64,000 nucleotides of DNA from VAZQ01 sp036557705 (GTDB taxonomy: Bacteria > Pseudomonadota > Alphaproteobacteria > Rhizobiales > Xanthobacteraceae). Below are positions 61,191 through 64,000 of the stretch, piece by piece. Made by a program: the position numbers and the translations under genes. How positions within the stretch are numbered: position 1 is the stretch's first letter; every line of letters begins with the position of its first letter. The stretch covers positions 1 to 64,000 of the forward strand of contig DATBHB010000037.1 of the NCBI GenBank assembly GCA_036557705.1. The letters are read 5' to 3'. A model generated the notes under the pieces. It was not told where the DNA came from, made no database searches, and saw only the letters and a list, made by a program, of their open reading frames with translations.

Positions 61191-63365
61191 ATGGCCAGAC
61201 GCGTCGTCGATGTGCTCGTCCCGGTCGCGCTCGACGAACCCTATTCGTACCGGGTCCCCGAGGAGATGGACCTGGCGCCTGGAGATGTGGTGTCGGTGCC
61301 GCTCGGCGCACGCGCGCAGACAGCCGTCGTCTGGTCCGAGAACGCTGCTCCGAATCCGCGGCTCGACAACCGGCTCAAGCACATCGAGGGCAAGCTTGAA
61401 ATTCCGCCGCTCAAACCCGAGCTGCGCCGCTTCGTCGATTGGATGTCCGCCTACACGCTGGCGCCGCGCGGCATGGTGCTGCGCATGTGCCTGCGTCGGG
61501 CCGAGCATCTTGCGCCCGCCCGCGAGCGCATCGGGGTGCGGCGGAAGGGGCCGGCTCCGAGGCGCATGACCGCTGCGCGCAGCCGTGTGCTCGCGCTCCT
61601 TGAAGACGGGCTCGCGCGCAGCAAGAGCGAGGTCGCCGACGAGGCGTGCGTCTCGGCGGCAGTCATTGACGCCCTCATCGACGACGGCACTTTGGAGACG
61701 TTCGTGCTGCCGCCCGAGCCGGTGGCGCGGCCGCCGAACCCCGATTTCGCGGCGCCCGATTTCACCCCGGCGCAGCGGCAGGCGGCCGATGCCTTGCGCG
61801 CGAGCCTGGCCAAGGACGGCTATTCGACGACCCTGATCGACGGCGTAACGGGCTCCGGGAAGACGCAGGTTTATTTCGAAGCGATTGCGCAATGCCTGCG
61901 CCGTTCTCGCCAAGCCCTGATCCTGATGCCGGAGATCGCGCTCACAGCCCAATTCCTCGGCCGCTTTGCCGAACGCTTCGGAACGAGACCCGCCGAATGG
62001 CATTCGCAACTCGCGCCGCGGCTGCGGGCGCGCACCTGGGCGGCGGTTTCGAACGGGGAGATCAACGTCGTCGTCGGCGCCCGTTCGGCGCTGTTTCTCC
62101 CCTATCCGGATCTCGGCCTCATCGTCGTCGACGAAGAACACGACCCTGCCTACAAACAGGAAGACGGGGTGCGCTATCACGCGCGCGACATGGCCGTGGT
62201 GCGCGCGAGCCTTGCCGGATTTCCCGTCGTGCTCGCTTCGGCGACCCCTTCGGTCGAGACTGAGGTCAACGTGCGGCGCGGCCGTTACACCAGGCTGCAT
62301 CTGCCGGAACGCTTCGGCGGGCAAGAGCTCCCTTCGATCGAGGCGGTTGACCTGCGGCGTGAAGGGCCGCCGCGCGGGCGTTTTATCGCGCCGCGGCTTG
62401 CCGAGGCGGTGAACGAGGCGATCGAGCGCGGCCAGCAGGCGCTGTTGTTCCTCAACCGCCGCGGCTACGCGCCGCTGACGCTGTGCCGGGAATGCGGCTT
62501 TCGGCTCTCATGCCCCAACTGCGACGCCTGGCTCGTGGATCATCGCTTCCGGCATCGGCTCGTCTGCCACCACTGCGGCTTCTCGATGCCGCCGCCCGTC
62601 CAATGCTCCAAATGTCAGGCGCGCGAGAGTTTCGTCGCCTGCGGGCCTGGCGTCGAGCGGCTGCAGGAAGAAGCTGCGGCACTGTTTCCCGAGCGCCGGA
62701 TCCTCGTGCTGTCGAGCGATCTCGTCGCGACCATTGAGCGGATGCGCGAGGAGCTAAGCGAGATCGAAGCGGGCCGAGTCGATATCGTGATCGGCACCCA
62801 GCTCGTCGCCAAGGGACACCATTTCCCCAAGCTCAACCTGGTCGGCATCATCGATGCCGATCTCGGTTTGGCCGGCGGCGATCCGCGTGCGGCCGAGCGC
62901 ACGTTCCAATTGCTGCACCAGGTCGTCGGCCGGGCGGGGCGCGAGGAACGCCGCGGGATCGGCTATCTGCAGACCTATCAGCCGGAGCATCCGGTGCTGC
63001 GCGCGCTCATCGCTGCGGACCGCGAGGCGTTCTACCGCAGCGAAATCGAGTTGCGGGAGAGGACGCATTATCCGCCCTTCGGGCGGCTGGCGAGCCTGTT
63101 GATTTCCGGCCCAGACAAGCCCGCCGCGCTGGCCTATGCACGCCGCCTGGCGCAGAGCGCTCCCCAGGCCGAGGACGTGCGCGTACTCGGCCCCGCGGAA
63201 GCGCCGATTGCGCTCATCCGCGGCCGCTATCGCTTCCGCCTGCTGATCAAGGCGCCGCGCAGTTTCGATCTATCTGGCTACGTGCGGCAGTGGCTTGCGG
63301 CAGCGGCGAAACCCATCGGCAAGATGAAGCTTGAGGTGGACATCGATCCGCAGAGCTTCATGTGA
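61191..63365 (+). CDS. priA: Primosomal protein N' (replication restart helicase PriA)
   Basis: 724-residue 3'-to-5' helicase that reloads the replisome at stalled forks. N-terminal 3'-DNA-binding domain (ARRVVDVLVPVALDEPYSYR), Walker A LIDGVTGSGKTQVYF, DEEH box IVVDEEHDPAYKQEDGVRYH, the zinc-binding cysteines CRECGFRLSCPNCDAWL, CHHCGF and CSKC, then GPGVERLQEE, GTQLVAKGHHFPKLNLV and the helicase motif VGRAGREERRG. Start ATG at 61191. Confidence 0.95.
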   Translation: MARRVVDVLVPVALDEPYSYRVPEEMDLAPGDVVSVPLGARAQTAVVWSENAAPNPRLDNRLKHIEGKLEIPPLKPELRRFVDWMSAYTLAPRGMVLRMCLRRAEHLAPARERIGVRRKGPAPRRMTAARSRVLALLEDGLARSKSEVADEACVSAAVIDALIDDGTLETFVLPPEPVARPPNPDFAAPDFTPAQRQAADALRASLAKDGYSTTLIDGVTGSGKTQVYFEAIAQCLRRSRQALILMPEIALTAQFLGRFAERFGTRPAEWHSQLAPRLRARTWAAVSNGEINVVVGARSALFLPYPDLGLIVVDEEHDPAYKQEDGVRYHARDMAVVRASLAGFPVVLASATPSVETEVNVRRGRYTRLHLPERFGGQELPSIEAVDLRREGPPRGRFIAPRLAEAVNEAIERGQQALLFLNRRGYAPLTLCRECGFRLSCPNCDAWLVDHRFRHRLVCHHCGFSMPPPVQCSKCQARESFVACGPGVERLQEEAAALFPERRILVLSSDLVATIERMREELSEIEAGRVDIVIGTQLVAKGHHFPKLNLVGIIDADLGLAGGDPRAAERTFQLLHQVVGRAGREERRGIGYLQTYQPEHPVLRALIAADREAFYRSEIELRERTHYPPFGRLASLLISGPDKPAALAYARRLAQSAPQAEDVRVLGPAEAPIALIRGRYRFRLLIKAPRSFDLSGYVRQWLAAAAKPIGKMKLEVDIDPQSFM

Positions 63366-63375
63366 TCTTGCGTCC

Positions 63376-64000
63376 TTATCCTCGGTTTCCCACCCGCGGC
63401 GGCTGGCTCCTGGCGCGCGATTCCGACAGGCGCGTGGCGAACAACGCGATCGTGCGCTGGTACACCTCGGCCTTGTTCCATTCCTTGAGCACCTCGAAAT
63501 TGTGGGTGCCCTCGGTCCACGGGCCCCCGGCCTGCCAGCCGTAGCCCTTGAGGTAGTTGGCCGTTGAGGCGAGCACGTCCGGCACGCTATGGATGAGGTC
63601 GCGCCGGCCGTTACCATCGAAATCGACGGCGAACTGAACATATTTCGACGGCAGGAACTGAGTTTGCCCGATCTCGCCCGCCCAGGCGCCGCGCATCTCC
63701 GCGGGACTTAAGTCTCCGCGGTCAATGATTTGCAGGGCAGCAAGCAATTCCCCCTGGAACATGGCGGATCGCCGGCAATCGTGGGCGAGCGTGGCGAGCG
63801 CCGGAACGATCGGCTGGTTGCCGATGGCTACGCCAAAATCGGTTTCCAATCCCCAGATCGCGATCAGGACCGGTCCGGGCACGCCAAACTTCTGCTCGAT
63901 ACGTGAAAGCAGAGCCGCATGCTGCGCCATCAACCGCTCGGCCTTGGCGATCCGTTCATTGATTCGATGCGTCGCGAACTGTTCGAAGCTCTGGTGAAAC
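63376..64000 (-). CDS. Lytic murein transglycosylase, MltB type (partial, runs off right edge)
   Basis: About 208 C-terminal residues of a periplasmic enzyme that cleaves peptidoglycan glycan strands. Visible are FEQFATHRINERIAKAERLM, the catalytic Glu in VLIAIWGLETDFGVAIGNQP, ATLAHDCRRSAMFQGELLAA, EMRGAWAGEIGQTQFLPSKY, VDFDGNGRRDLIHSVPDVLA and the late NYLKGYGWQAGGPW. This is the SLT_2/MltB pattern; the N-terminus and signal peptide lie outside. Convergent with priA, ten bases between stops. Confidence 0.9.
   Translation of the reverse strand, partial: FHQSFEQFATHRINERIAKAERLMAQHAALLSRIEQKFGVPGPVLIAIWGLETDFGVAIGNQPIVPALATLAHDCRRSAMFQGELLAALQIIDRGDLSPAEMRGAWAGEIGQTQFLPSKYVQFAVDFDGNGRRDLIHSVPDVLASTANYLKGYGWQAGGPWTEGTHNFEVLKEWNKAEVYQRTIALFATRLSESRARSQPPRVGNRG

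Overview
This window looks like a chromosomal segment of a high-GC alphaproteobacterium of the order Hyphomicrobiales, in the Bradyrhizobium/Rhodopseudomonas/Xanthobacteraceae neighbourhood. The evidence is gene content and order: EVE-gpsA-tsaD divergent from hemC-hemD-mitofilin/hemX-hemY; ald-ribB(A)-aroC-dnaJ-like followed by pdxH-SDR; DUF3551, DUF1194 and DUF6328 proteins; FixJ-type regulators; and dispersed intergenic palindromes typical of this group. No rRNA, plasmid or phage structural genes are visible.

Layout. 1-9.3 kb (mostly minus strand): an octaheme cytochrome c with HEAT/TPR-like C-terminus (cut by the left edge), several membrane proteins (HdeD, AI-2E family, MarC), a BrkB remnant, an exported HAD protein and an exported arylsulfatase. 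9.3-13.7 kb: a two-component cluster (receiver-only protein, sensor kinase with a periplasmic ABC-type binding domain, FixJ-type regulator) with four copies of one inverted-repeat operator and a duplicated 80-bp control module abutting a sulfatase remnant. 14-27 kb: housekeeping and central metabolism (intradiol dioxygenase, asd, acs, monoheme cytochrome, EVE, gpsA, tsaD, hemC, hemD, hemX-like, hemY), ending in tRNA-Ser(CGA).

27.2-35.7 kb is an accessory island directly 3' of tRNA-Ser. It carries a 475-residue protein with a GrpE-like tail paired with an Hsp70/actin-fold ATPase (frameshifted), a convergent operon of a Ymh-type HEPN protein, a Gp37/Gp68 three-Cys-motif protein and its TcmP partner, and a frameshifted, truncated SNF2-type helicase that runs into a decayed nuoB and a regulator fragment. 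The combination resembles a degrading defence-type island. It is the best candidate here for an undescribed system.

35.8-64 kb returns to chromosomal genes: VOC protein, M20 amidohydrolase, Uma2, DUF1194, ald, ribB(A), aroC, DnaJ-like, surface lipoprotein, pdxH, SDR, L,D-transpeptidase, APC permease, topoisomerase IB, DUF6328, YifB/ComM, DUF817, PiT with its DUF47 partner, secreted amidase, priA and a lytic transglycosylase (cut by the right edge).

At least eight copies or partial copies of one palindromic element (ends GTAGGGTG.GCAAA / TTTGC.CACCCTAC) are scattered between genes. Two of them, in front of ald and ribB(A), are flanked by direct duplications of 19-31 bp that contain the gene's start codon. 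This suggests they entered the 5' coding end of the gene and left a working copy of the start behind. Three other repeat families are also present.
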